A stretch of DNA of 24,036 bases. Source: a virus. Under the pieces are notes generated by a model. It made no database searches. It was not told where the DNA came from and saw only the letters and a program-made list of their open reading frames with translations. Position 1 is the stretch's first letter, and the number at the start of each line of letters is the position of its first letter. The stretch is taken from positions 1 through 24,036 of IMG/VR virus record IMGVR_UViG_3300037137_000696; one strand, given 5' to 3'. The position numbers and the translations under genes were made by a program. Below, in pieces: positions 14,480 to 22,301 of this stretch.

Positions 14480-17400
14480 TTAAGGCCACCAATAATTTAA
14501 TGTTGGATAACTTGCGGTTGCTTCAAGCCAGACCGCAGGATTATACCATGTCGCGTTGGTAAAATTCCAAGGAGTAACTCCTGCATAAACCGCGTGCGTC
14601 TTTAGATAAAAGTCGGTTGCGTCATCCTCGTCAGTACCGTAGCCTCCGGCTACAAGACGGCTTACTGTCGCCGCACCTACCTTGCCGATGGCTATCACAT
14701 AGCTCGCGGTAGCCCATGAACAGTTGGTAAGTGTAGTTGTAGCCATCATGCCTATAAAGCCGCCCATGTAGGTGGTAGTGGCGCCGCTTCCCCGGGTAAC
14801 ATTGCCTGCTGAGTAACAGTTTAGAATAGATAGCACCCTGGAGTAGCCGGCGAAACCGCCGACTCCGTTGGCGATTGTAACGTCGGTAGTGGTCACGGTT
14901 CCTATAGCATAGCAGTTCTGCAGGGTGAGTGATACGCTCTTGTTCATGTATCCGAAGAACCCTCCTATGCTATCTCCATCGCCGTTTACGATATCTATAT
15001 CTACTGTAGTATAACAATCCTGGATAGTCCCCTGATAACTCTCAGCGATAAAGCCGCCTACAGTATCCGAGTCGCCATGTCCACTGTGAACGCCGGTCAA
15101 GGTTATCTGACCAGTGGCATAACACTTGGAAATATCCCCCCAGTTTATAGCGCCATAACCAAGAAATCCGCCTATAATTGAATGTGATTTAGCCACAGTT
15201 AATATAGTTAAATCTATATTTATATTTTCAGCATAACAGTTTCGAATAAGTGGGTCACCGCAATATCCCATAAATCCAGCTATCACATCACCCCCGGCAT
15301 CATCGCAGGTAATAGTAAAATTCTTGACGAAACAATATTCAATGCGATACCGTCCAGTTATAGCATCCCATGCGCCCCCCATAAAACCACCGCAATTCAT
15401 AATATCATTAACAGTTGGTTCGGCAGAACAATTCATCGTGAAATCGGTTACATCACAATGCCTGACAATAGTGTCAAGATTATCCGAGGTAAAACAGTCT
15501 CCGGCAAAACCGCCTGCGGAAAGAAGGTCAGTATCATCATCTGAAGAATTTATCGTTACATTGGAAACATGAATATCATATAAAAATGCACTCAATATAA
15601 ATCCTACTACCGAACCTAACGCATAACTGCCGGTAAGAACGACATTCTCCAGGTTAAAGTTTTTGACTACACCGCGGTCATCCTTATCATCGGTATCATC
15701 ACCTATGTAGCCGAATAATCCAACTATATTTTTTTCATATCCAGTTTCACCATCAGAAGTAAGGTTACTTATAGTATGTCCCCTGCCGTTGAAAGTGCCG
15801 GTAAATACAGGGAAAGGACCTATCGGTTGCCAATCAACGCCTGTAAGGTCAATGTCATTATCCAGGACATAATCGCCGTCTACGTCATCATTCATGGCTT
15901 GCAACTGCGCGGCTGTCCTGATATGCACTTTATTTGTATCAGTATCATATAAGCATAAGTTACAATATTCCTCTGTGCGGGCAGTAAAATCAGTAGTCCA
16001 GCGGGCAACATTACTTAAGCGAAATTCGTCAAGCCAACCGGCAAAGTAATTACCGGCATTGCCGTCACATCCGATTACCATATCGTCATCCATCGTCGGA
16101 ATAATCGCCGCCATGCTTCCAGTTTCGGTAACGGTCTGCTTAACCGCGTCGATGAATAAAAACCATGTCCCTGTTGTAATGCCGTTTCTTACAAAGACGA
16201 TATGATACCAGGTATTAAGAGAAGGGTTAAAGGCGCAAGCTACAGAAGCGGTCACGCCGGTATTTATCACGGTAAAAGTCAATTTATCGGTAGAGGCAGT
16301 ATAGGTAAATTTGAATAAATTTGTCGCACTCTCCCTTACCGTAATAAAACAACAATCCTGAATAATACTAAATCTTACCTGACATTCAAGGGTAAAACTA
16401 CTTGTGCCTAAATCCCAATCGTAACTATAATTATAGGGGATGTAGATATAGTCAGAGTTACCGTCGAGCATAAGTGATGAACCGCCAAATTTCTTTTGCG
16501 CGGTATCAAGTTGCGCCGTGCCTTCAAAAATAAAATCATGGAATGTCTCGGCGGTATACATAATCGCCGTATCTTCGCCGTTAAAGGGCGCATAAATTCG
16601 GGTATACAAATCACAATAAGTGTAATCATCTTCGGCAGGCGGGATATAACCTTCCGCGGGCATAACGCATACCGATTCGAATAAATCATCTCCTTCATTG
16701 GTATCATGCCAACTCCAAGCCAAGACTTCCTGCTCGCGCATATAAGTCATGCTCAAGAGTATGCCGTCATCCCTTACCGCCCAGACAAGCGAATCAGGTT
16801 CTTGTTGGTATGCCATCTCTATGATATTGTGGTTGAAGAACAGATGGTTTGATAAGATACTGATATTCGCCCCACTGAAGGTATCGGTAAACAACTCATA
16901 GCCTAAGTCCCTGACTACCGCGCCTCTTGATTGTACATAGATAGTTCTATTGCTGATGATGCAGGGTTGTATGCCTGACGAACCATTATAACCGTTAGCC
17001 CTTGCCTGTATGGTAAGCGGTGAAAGTACGCTATTTTCGGTAGAACCTACTGACCATTCTGAACCACTGGTAAAAGCCAGTAACTGCAATAAAGAGACAA
17101 GTCCGTTGATGGCATTTAATTTCTGGGAGGGAAGATTTATGGTTACGCCATCAGAGGCCACAAGGGGGTCATTGCGTAAGAAATCATAGTAATTACCGGT
17201 CTGGGTCATCCAGAGAGTCTGTGGGTCGTAGTAACTTCCGGCAAAGACAAGTCTATCCTGTGAGAATACTACGCATGACGGCCAACCACGATAATCACTC
17301 CATGCCCCTTCTGCCCAGTCAATCGTTGTTGCTGTTGAACCGGCCACGCGTTGCATATCTACCGCAACCTTAGAAGATGATAGATACTCCGTTATCTTAG

Positions 17401-18622
17401 CCACACCTTGATGTGTATATGGGTCAGAGGTCAAATCTACATTGATTGTTCCGCCGAATGTTCCTGTTGTGGGATTCTGCGAGGTTGCCCTGATTAAGAA
17501 CGGCAAAGCCCCGTCAGACATATCCTCAGAACCATAGGTATCGACATTAAAATCATCGGTGCTTGAGAACTGTCTTAAAGTAGTCCAGGTTGTCCCATCC
17601 GTTGATTTCTGGACTTTAAACTTGCCTGTCCATTTGCCATGCGAAATTACCCGCCAGGTACCGCCACAAGTTATTGACGAACCCTCAGTAGCCTTAGTGA
17701 AAGCCTGAGCTGTAGCTTGGCCTTCTATGTAATGATTTAACTGTAATACCCCGCCCACATGAGTAGGGTAAAAATAAGTTGCCGCTGCTGTCAGAGTGGC
17801 CGGAGTAGCGATTGTAGACAACTGCATCGTAAGTGTCGCATCATCATTGCCAAGCCTAAAAGGGCCATTCTGGAAGTCATAGAGGGAAAACTCCCAGTCC
17901 GTGTTACCGTATCTGGTAAGTTCCCTGGGTTGAAAATCTGGGTGAGTGATAAAGAGGACATCCGCTGACTGAGCGAATCTTAGGGCGAATATATCATCTT
18001 CTGAGTAAGGGCTTACTACCTCATAGATAGTTTGCCCCAGCCAGGCTGTGCCTACTGTAAAAGCTGTTCCTGAAGTATGTGCTTGGATACAGAAGTATAT
18101 CGTGGGGGTAGCTGTACCTGATGTTACCGCGGCATAGATACCGGCTGCATAAGAAGTAGTAGCAATCCATTTATTTATATCTATCGTCCATTTATTAGCC
18201 GCTAGGTCGGTTGCAAAGGTGCTAGAGGTATGGTCTTGTAGGCAAGAATAGATTATCCCACTTGCCCAGGTGATGTCGTATAGAGAATAAGTTGTGGTAG
18301 CAACCCAGGCATCGCCTGTCTCTTTTTCTACCGCGCCATCCTCGGTAAAGAAACGACAATAGTAATCGCCGAATTCTATGACATAGTTTTCATCTGCGGA
18401 GAATTGAAAGTCTACTACTCTGGCCTTGGAATTATCTTTCTTGGTTGCGGCTATCTTTTTAAATCCGGGGCGGTTAGAGATACCTCCGTGAGGATGGATA
18501 TAGAAGTTGCGTAGTTTTCGTGCGCCGGTGGCGTACTTCTGTATGTCAACTCTCGCATATAAAGACGGAGCAAATTCACCTCCGCTGAAACTCGACTTTA
18601 TTACTTGGACTGGCGTTGCCAT
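14480..18622 (-). CDS. gp12-like tail nozzle fused to LamG and GLUG adhesin domains
   Basis: A 1380-residue protein with a composite layout. Residues 1-95 are the usual start of a podoviral nozzle (SSFSGGEFAPSLYARVD, ARKLRNFYIHPHGGISNRPG). Residues 104-196 hold two tandem carbohydrate-binding-module-like units (AWVATTTYSLYD, YSCLQDHTSS; KWIATTSYAAG, YFCIQAHTSG). Nozzle sequence then resumes (SPYSEDDIFALRFAQSADVL) and runs to about residue 655 (LSMTYMREQEVLAWSWHDTN). Residues 676-890 look like a LamG/concanavalin fold (FGGSSLMLDGNSDYIYIP, NTWYHIVFVRNG, GWLDEFRLSNVARW). Residues 895-1325 contain at least eight GLUG-type units (NDIDLTGVDWQPIG, FTGTFNGRGHTISNL, then repeated GGFxGY and xxCYAxGxI). 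The terminal nozzle section is missing and encoded by the next gene. It should form the tail tip and bind surface glycans. Confidence 0.85.
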   Translation of the reverse strand: MATPVQVIKSSFSGGEFAPSLYARVDIQKYATGARKLRNFYIHPHGGISNRPGFKKIAATKKDNSKARVVDFQFSADENYVIEFGDYYCRFFTEDGAVEKETGDAWVATTTYSLYDITWASGIIYSCLQDHTSSTFATDLAANKWTIDINKWIATTSYAAGIYAAVTSGTATPTIYFCIQAHTSGTAFTVGTAWLGQTIYEVVSPYSEDDIFALRFAQSADVLFITHPDFQPRELTRYGNTDWEFSLYDFQNGPFRLGNDDATLTMQLSTIATPATLTAAATYFYPTHVGGVLQLNHYIEGQATAQAFTKATEGSSITCGGTWRVISHGKWTGKFKVQKSTDGTTWTTLRQFSSTDDFNVDTYGSEDMSDGALPFLIRATSQNPTTGTFGGTINVDLTSDPYTHQGVAKITEYLSSSKVAVDMQRVAGSTATTIDWAEGAWSDYRGWPSCVVFSQDRLVFAGSYYDPQTLWMTQTGNYYDFLRNDPLVASDGVTINLPSQKLNAINGLVSLLQLLAFTSGSEWSVGSTENSVLSPLTIQARANGYNGSSGIQPCIISNRTIYVQSRGAVVRDLGYELFTDTFSGANISILSNHLFFNHNIIEMAYQQEPDSLVWAVRDDGILLSMTYMREQEVLAWSWHDTNEGDDLFESVCVMPAEGYIPPAEDDYTYCDLYTRIYAPFNGEDTAIMYTAETFHDFIFEGTAQLDTAQKKFGGSSLMLDGNSDYIYIPYNYSYDWDLGTSSFTLECQVRFSIIQDCCFITVRESATNLFKFTYTASTDKLTFTVINTGVTASVACAFNPSLNTWYHIVFVRNGITTGTWFLFIDAVKQTVTETGSMAAIIPTMDDDMVIGCDGNAGNYFAGWLDEFRLSNVARWTTDFTARTEEYCNLCLYDTDTNKVHIRTAAQLQAMNDDVDGDYVLDNDIDLTGVDWQPIGPFPVFTGTFNGRGHTISNLTSDGETGYEKNIVGLFGYIGDDTDDKDDRGVVKNFNLENVVLTGSYALGSVVGFILSAFLYDIHVSNVTINSSDDDTDLLSAGGFAGDCFTSDNLDTIVRHCDVTDFTMNCSAEPTVNDIMNCGGFMGGAWDAITGRYRIEYCFVKNFTITCDDAGGDVIAGFMGYCGDPLIRNCYAENINIDLTILTVAKSHSIIGGFLGYGAINWGDISKCYATGQITLTGVHSGHGDSDTVGGFIAESYQGTIQDCYTTVDIDIVNGDGDSIGGFFGYMNKSVSLTLQNCYAIGTVTTTDVTIANGVGGFAGYSRVLSILNCYSAGNVTRGSGATTTYMGGFIGMMATTTLTNCSWATASYVIAIGKVGAATVSRLVAGGYGTDEDDATDFYLKTHAVYAGVTPWNFTNATWYNPAVWLEATASYPTLNYWWP

Positions 18623-18725
18623 TATTATGCCCTTTTAACCATGCCAGATATAACCAGCAGGTTTGTTTGCATCCTGAGTCCGGGGTTGAACTGCAATTAC
18701 TGCACGGATAAATACTTGACATCAT
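18576..18725 (-). CDS. Cysteine-rich mini-protein (49 aa)
   Basis: The start codon overlaps the stop of the tail gatekeeper gene in an ATGATG/TGA arrangement, and the frame runs for 49 residues into the first codons of the nozzle gene in another frame. It covers a 99-base gap that otherwise has no gene. The product starts MMSSIYPCSNCSS and has four Cys, C8, C11, C18 and C22 (CxxC, then CxxxC), followed by WLYLAWLKG. Small phage proteins with the pattern CxxC...CxxxC then Trp-rich helix occur in other tailed phages, so I think it is a real metal-binding mini-protein. Its function is unknown. The 47-base overlap with the nozzle start weakens the case slightly. Confidence 0.55.
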   Translation of the reverse strand: MMSSIYPCSNCSSTPDSGCKQTCWLYLAWLKGHNNGNASPSNKVEFQRR

Positions 18726-19345
18726 CTCGCATCTACAAAAGCCGAAGTCCCTTCGTTTACTTTATCAGGATTGTTTTCCAACGCACTCATGCGCTCCGCC
18801 TCGCCCATCATGTCATTAAATATCTTCATCATGGTGATGCCCAGGTTAGGGTCTCCGGTCAAGGGCATAGCCATTGCCGCAGCCAACCGATAGCTTAAGA
18901 CACTCACAAAGCGCGCGTCATAAAAAGTGGGGTCAGCCAAATCAAAGGTATATTCACCGAGTGCCGAGGGAGTATTACTTACAATTACTTTCTGGGAATT
19001 TGTGGCATCGTGTAAAACCCTGAAGTCATCGCTGATGGACTTATTGGCCTTACTCTCATTGTAGACTTTCCAAAGTGCCAAACAGTTGCCCGGGTAAGTA
19101 TAGGCATAACTCCAGTCTCCTGCATAAGTCCCAGAAGCAGTAAGTGTAGCGAAGTTAGAAGAAGGGGTAAGAGTAGCCACGACCGTGCCAAAGGCCCAAT
19201 CGTGGCCGCTCAATGCTTCTTTTCTTGCAGTATCCCATACTCGCGCAGCCACCTCCGCCGCAATAGATGCCTCTGATGTCGCTGAAATAGGTGCTTGCGC
19301 TATATGGCCAAGCGCCAAGTTAATAATCTCTACTTGCGTAGCCAT
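18722..19345 (-). CDS. gp11-like tail tubular protein A / gatekeeper
   Basis: A 207-residue protein with AAAAGGAGATT before the ATG at 19345. The start MATQVEIINLALGHIAQAPI is the hallmark of the T7 gp11-like tail adaptor family, followed by AAEVAARVWDTARKEALSGH and DWAFGTVVATL, both strongly conserved features. The middle is beta-rich (YAGDWSYAYTYPGNCLALWK), with a later VSNTPSALGEYTFDLADPTF and a closing helix where it reads FVSVLSYRLAAAMAMPLTGD. Length fits the family (about 190-210). It forms the ring between the portal and nozzle in podoviral tails. It lies directly before the cysteine-rich mini-protein and the nozzle gene. Confidence 0.88.
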   Translation of the reverse strand: MATQVEIINLALGHIAQAPISATSEASIAAEVAARVWDTARKEALSGHDWAFGTVVATLTPSSNFATLTASGTYAGDWSYAYTYPGNCLALWKVYNESKANKSISDDFRVLHDATNSQKVIVSNTPSALGEYTFDLADPTFYDARFVSVLSYRLAAAMAMPLTGDPNLGITMMKIFNDMMGEAERMSALENNPDKVNEGTSAFVDAR

Positions 19346-19356
19346 AGAATCTCCTT

Positions 19357-19695
19357 TTAACTTGCCTTGAATACTGCATAACTGACTGATGCCGGGCCGC
19401 TATCCGTGTTTAACGTAATCAAGAACCCTGTGGAAGCAGTTATAGTTAATTTAGCCACATACGCCGCAGTCGCATAACTGATGACATTGGCCAAGACTAT
19501 ATCAGCCGCGGCTATCGTAGTTAGTGATACCAGTTGAGTAGCGCAAGTCATCGCCTGTATGCCTGCCTTTACTGTACTATAGGCAGTCTTTCTTGAGTCT
19601 GTACCGTTATGGCTATGGCCTGTAGTGATATCAAGTATCTCCTCTAACAGTTGGTTCTTGTCGCGCCGGTCGATATTCCAATTACTCTTTGCCAT
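19357..19695 (-). CDS. Small structural protein with duplicated beta domain
   Basis: A 112-residue protein with AAGGGGGCG before the ATG at 19695. The N-terminal 45 residues are charged (NWNIDRRDKNQLLEEILDIT) and contain GHSHNGTDSRK, a His-rich motif common in phage fibres and fibre-attachment proteins. The C-terminal part (about residues 51-110) is beta-rich and clearly related to the gene upstream: AAYVAKLTITASTGFLITLN and SVSYAVFK correspond to NAYVIKTVITAGTGFVITLS and SVAYAVFK there. A virion role is inferred from position between the capsid and tail genes; it might form a head or collar fibre. The exact role is unknown. Confidence 0.65.
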   Translation of the reverse strand: MAKSNWNIDRRDKNQLLEEILDITTGHSHNGTDSRKTAYSTVKAGIQAMTCATQLVSLTTIAAADIVLANVISYATAAYVAKLTITASTGFLITLNTDSGPASVSYAVFKAS

Positions 19696-19704
19696 ATCGC
19701 CCCC

Positions 19705-19989
19705 TTAAGAGTTGTTCTTAAATACCGCGTATGCTACTGACGCGCCTGTGCAGGCGTTAGACAAGGTTATTACAAACCCCGTCCCTGCGGTTATGACAGT
19801 CTTGATGACATAAGCATTAGTCGCGCCTAAGTCGGCCATACTCGTTACTATCCTGTCTGTCGCCTCAATAGTCGCTAACACCACAGATAGAGTTACGGTG
19901 TTATTAACCATGCTTGCCAATCCTACCGTCGGCCATGCGTAGTTAAAAAATTTCAGCATGTCCATACTATCAAATTGTGTTTTTGCCAT
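19705..19989 (-). CDS. Small structural protein, paralogue of its downstream neighbour
   Basis: A 94-residue protein beginning MAKTQFDSMDMLKFFNYAWP, with GGAGGAGC just before the ATG at 19989. After residue 28 it is beta-rich (VNNTVTLSVVLATIEATDRI, then IKTVITAGTGFVITLS), with no Lys-rich tail and an end in AVFKNNS. The last 60 or so residues align with the last 60 of the following gene, so the two arose by tandem duplication, and their N-terminal parts have different sequence. It is the first gene after the terminator-like hairpin at 20003-20034. A small virion or head-tail joining function is plausible but unproven. Confidence 0.65.
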   Translation of the reverse strand: MAKTQFDSMDMLKFFNYAWPTVGLASMVNNTVTLSVVLATIEATDRIVTSMADLGATNAYVIKTVITAGTGFVITLSNACTGASVAYAVFKNNS

Positions 19990-20002
19990 TGCTCCTCCGA
20001 TT

Positions 20003-20034
20003 AAAAAAGGGAGGGGACATAGAGTCCCCGCCCC
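20003..20034 (-). terminator. Rho-independent terminator-like hairpin after capsid genes
   Basis: On the coding strand a perfect 6-bp stem (GGGGAC / GTCCCC) encloses a 5-base loop, TCTAT. It extends by three more G-C pairs beyond a single mismatch, and six T residues follow at once (20008-20003). This is a strong intrinsic-terminator structure. It lies 11 bases after the cement-protein stop and only 13 bases before the next start codon, which leaves no room for a new promoter in between. It probably allows some readthrough and lowers expression of the tail genes relative to capsid and cement. An alternative is a stabilising 3' hairpin after processing. Confidence 0.85.
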
Positions 20035-20044
20035 GCATTACTGC

Positions 20045-20488
20045 TTAGAGAACCTTATCAAGGGTCATATCGACATCCTTTAACAAGATACAGTCGATAT
20101 TTCCTGTCGCGCCAGTAGTGGCCTGATATAACACCCTCAGATAGCGGTATCCTATTCCGGCAGGATCACGCTTGAATATAGTCATCGGGAGCTTCGCGCA
20201 ATATACCACCTGGCCTGTAGTAGCCATCTGTTGCATAGTCTGCCGTTGTTCTACCGCATAGGCGGCTGTGGCAAATGCTGTATCAGCGGCTATCTGCAAG
20301 AAGAAGGTGATACTTGCTGCTGCCGTCACGCTAAAGGCGGTGTTGGTCAGGAACTGAACATATAACTCATCATTGTGTCCATAACCCGTCGAGAGCATAT
20401 CGATATAATACGTCGATGATGCTGTGGTTGTGGCCACAAGAGTCAACGCCTGTGCATTACTCAAATACAATAAATCGTCAAGATACAT
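20045..20488 (-). CDS. Bbp16-like capsid cement protein
   Basis: A 147-residue protein with the best Shine-Dalgarno in the window (AGGAGG before the ATG at 20488). It begins MYLDDLLYLSNAQALTLVAT, then STYYIDMLSTGYGHNDELYV, LQIAADTAFATAAYAVEQRQ and near the end YRYLRVLYQATTGATGNIDC. This pattern (DLLxLSxAQA, then a beta-sandwich with a YLRV strand) matches the Bbp16 family, the cement protein of Bordetella phage BPP-1 that binds the outside of the capsid lattice. Position directly after the major capsid gene and the strong ribosome site fit a protein made in capsid-like amounts. The capsid transcript appears to end just after it. Confidence 0.8.
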   Translation of the reverse strand: MYLDDLLYLSNAQALTLVATTTASSTYYIDMLSTGYGHNDELYVQFLTNTAFSVTAAASITFFLQIAADTAFATAAYAVEQRQTMQQMATTGQVVYCAKLPMTIFKRDPAGIGYRYLRVLYQATTGATGNIDCILLKDVDMTLDKVL

Positions 20489-20517
20489 CTAAAACCTCCT
20501 TGTGTTCTACCTAATTA

Positions 20518-21549
20518 TCAGGTAGTTGTGGTTAATGCTGTTTCGGTATTCGTGAGACTATCGCACCGTCTACAAGGCACACCCATGAAACTTAACGTCG
20601 GCCTTGATATGCTCGGCCCCTGTAACTGGTCAAGGGTGATGAACGCATTGGACTTGCTTAACATCTTTACCCTCAACATAGCGCGGACTCTGTTGTTCAT
20701 GTAGAATATCGGCCTTACTCCGCCCACGGGTGGGAACTTGTCAAGCGCCTGCGACATGAACTTGATAATATTCGCAGAGGTGTCCGATGTGTCTCCTGCT
20801 GTTTCTAATGCCACGATACCGACGTTGGCAATACGCACTACATAGCGCCAGTCTCTTACACTGAGGCCGATTTTCCATTGATAGTGCGTCCTATAGGCCT
20901 GGTATCTGCCTGCCGGAGTCTGAGTATCATAGATTGTCTGCTCGCCTAAATCATTCATGGCAAGCCCTGCCTGGCTGCCCTTGGGAAAAATCCCGTGGAT
21001 AGTATCGCTACTCCACCCTACCAGCCATATCGAGGTGGAATTTGTTCCGCCGCCTGCGTCTATTACGTTGCCTGCGGTTGTTGATACGCCGCCATTAACC
21101 TGATAATAGCGCGGTGCCAACCCTACGAATTTCTCAGGGTCAACAGAAGTGTCGCCATATACCAAGGCAGTGGCCATCGCCTGGTTCATGCCTTCGATGA
21201 CTGCTTTATCTTCAGAGAGTCTCCAGGCCGAGGTGTTACCGTTTAACATAGCGAGGTCTTTATCAATTTCGCTATATGCTTCAAGCATGCCGCAGGTATC
21301 GACTATCTGGTTGGTGCTTGACTTCGCCGGCAGAACGCCTTTGTTTAACAAGCGCCAGGTCGGTGTAGGTAAAGATGCACGCACTGTGGTTTTATGACCA
21401 GTGGGCAAATTACCCTCGATAAACGGAACATCATCGAGTATTTCATTATAGTTGGTCAAGATTTCCGCGACTGCGGCAATCTTTCCGTCCGGGTCTAAAC
21501 GTCTGCTGATGTCCAGCAACGTAGGCCAATTATTTGATTGCATAGCCAT
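20518..21549 (-). CDS. Major capsid protein, Bbp17/epsilon15-like HK97 fold
   Basis: A 343-residue protein with AAGGAGACTT before the ATG at 21549. Early motifs (NWPTLLDISRRLDPDGKIA, NEILDDVPFIEGNLPTGHKT) and later ones (LAMLNGNTSAWRLSEDKAVI, EGMNQAMATALVYGDTSVDP, KFVGLAPRYY, IFYMNNRVRAMLRVKM) match the major capsid protein group of BPP-1 (Bbp17) and epsilon15, which has the HK97 fold. Length is within the usual range (about 330-340). It follows the scaffold gene and precedes the cement gene, as in those phages. No separate protease is seen, in keeping with scaffold-directed assembly. Confidence 0.88.
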   Translation of the reverse strand: MAMQSNNWPTLLDISRRLDPDGKIAAVAEILTNYNEILDDVPFIEGNLPTGHKTTVRASLPTPTWRLLNKGVLPAKSSTNQIVDTCGMLEAYSEIDKDLAMLNGNTSAWRLSEDKAVIEGMNQAMATALVYGDTSVDPEKFVGLAPRYYQVNGGVSTTAGNVIDAGGGTNSTSIWLVGWSSDTIHGIFPKGSQAGLAMNDLGEQTIYDTQTPAGRYQAYRTHYQWKIGLSVRDWRYVVRIANVGIVALETAGDTSDTSANIIKFMSQALDKFPPVGGVRPIFYMNNRVRAMLRVKMLSKSNAFITLDQLQGPSISRPTLSFMGVPCRRCDSLTNTETALTTTT

Positions 21550-21564
21550 TATAAGTCTCCTTTA

Positions 21565-22299
21565 TTATTTGTTCATGTTCGGGTAGAGGATTTCCTCCGG
21601 GGACTTCTTTCCCCCGACTGCTTTACCCGTGTCCACTAATTTCTCTTCACTGAATAATCTGCCTATCTTCGCCATGTCAAGAATGAACGCCTTTTGATTT
21701 CCCATGCCCGAAGCGTTTAATAACTCTAGAGTCTCAGGCGATAATAGGTTTTTTACTTTAGCCACAAAAGCCAGTTCACTCTTGGCGTTTATGCCTAAAG
21801 CTGTCATTGTTTCTTTTGCAGATGTATCAAGGAAGGCCTTGAATTCGGTTGCTTTTGCGTCGCTCTCCTCTTTCATCCGCACAAACCAAAGGTCAACCAT
21901 CTTCTGTGCCTGGGCGTTAGTGAGTCCTGCGTCCTTAAATATAGGTGTAACCTTATCCAATTGTGCCTGGTCTAACGTCATACCTTCAGGGAGCTTAAAC
22001 TCATACTTCTCAGGTACACCTTTCGCTTTCTCATCTGCCAAAGCTTTCACTTTTGCTGCTTCCTGCGCCTTGATTAAAGCCTCACGTTTGCTAAAATCTT
22101 CGGGGCTTAATGTGGCTGGTTCAGCCGCAAGAAGTCTTTTGCTCTCTGCCTCTTGCTCAGTCTTTTCTTGAGCACCGGCAACATCCAGGATGCTTTCATC
22201 CGGGCTGGCTATCGGTTGGTCAGAGGTCGCTATTATTGATGCTGGCGCTGCTACAGCTCCCGTTGGTGTGGTCGCTGGTGTTACAATTGGGTCTGCCAT
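21565..22299 (-). CDS. Capsid scaffolding protein
   Basis: A 244-residue protein starting two bases after the preceding stop. Its low-complexity N-terminus, rich in Pro, Ala and Thr (DPIVTPATTPTGAVAAPASI), precedes charged helices. The sequence KYEFKLPEGMTLDQAQLDKV and then FKDAGLTNAQAQKMVDLWF is the signature of phage scaffolds found directly before Bbp17-type capsid genes. It ends in SPEEILYPNMNK, also typical. It should assemble with the capsid protein inside the procapsid and leave or be degraded during maturation. No protease motif (Ser-Lys or Ser-His-Glu) was recognised. Confidence 0.8.
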   Translation of the reverse strand: MADPIVTPATTPTGAVAAPASIIATSDQPIASPDESILDVAGAQEKTEQEAESKRLLAAEPATLSPEDFSKREALIKAQEAAKVKALADEKAKGVPEKYEFKLPEGMTLDQAQLDKVTPIFKDAGLTNAQAQKMVDLWFVRMKEESDAKATEFKAFLDTSAKETMTALGINAKSELAFVAKVKNLLSPETLELLNASGMGNQKAFILDMAKIGRLFSEEKLVDTGKAVGGKKSPEEILYPNMNK

Positions 22300-22301
22300 T
22301 A

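Noticed and set aside
14468-14482. Stop codon reassignment as the reason for the split nozzle
   Set aside because: TAA ends several other genes here at sensible points with tight start codons, so TAA is a normal stop in this phage.
16408-16707. 99-codon minus-strand frame inside the nozzle gene
   Set aside because: It is out of frame with the LamG-like section of the nozzle and shows only scrambled basic sequence.
21704-22171. 155-codon plus-strand frame opposite the scaffold gene
   Set aside because: It is antisense to a recognised scaffold with no recognisable motif of its own; it arises from the base composition of the Ala/Lys-rich scaffold codons.
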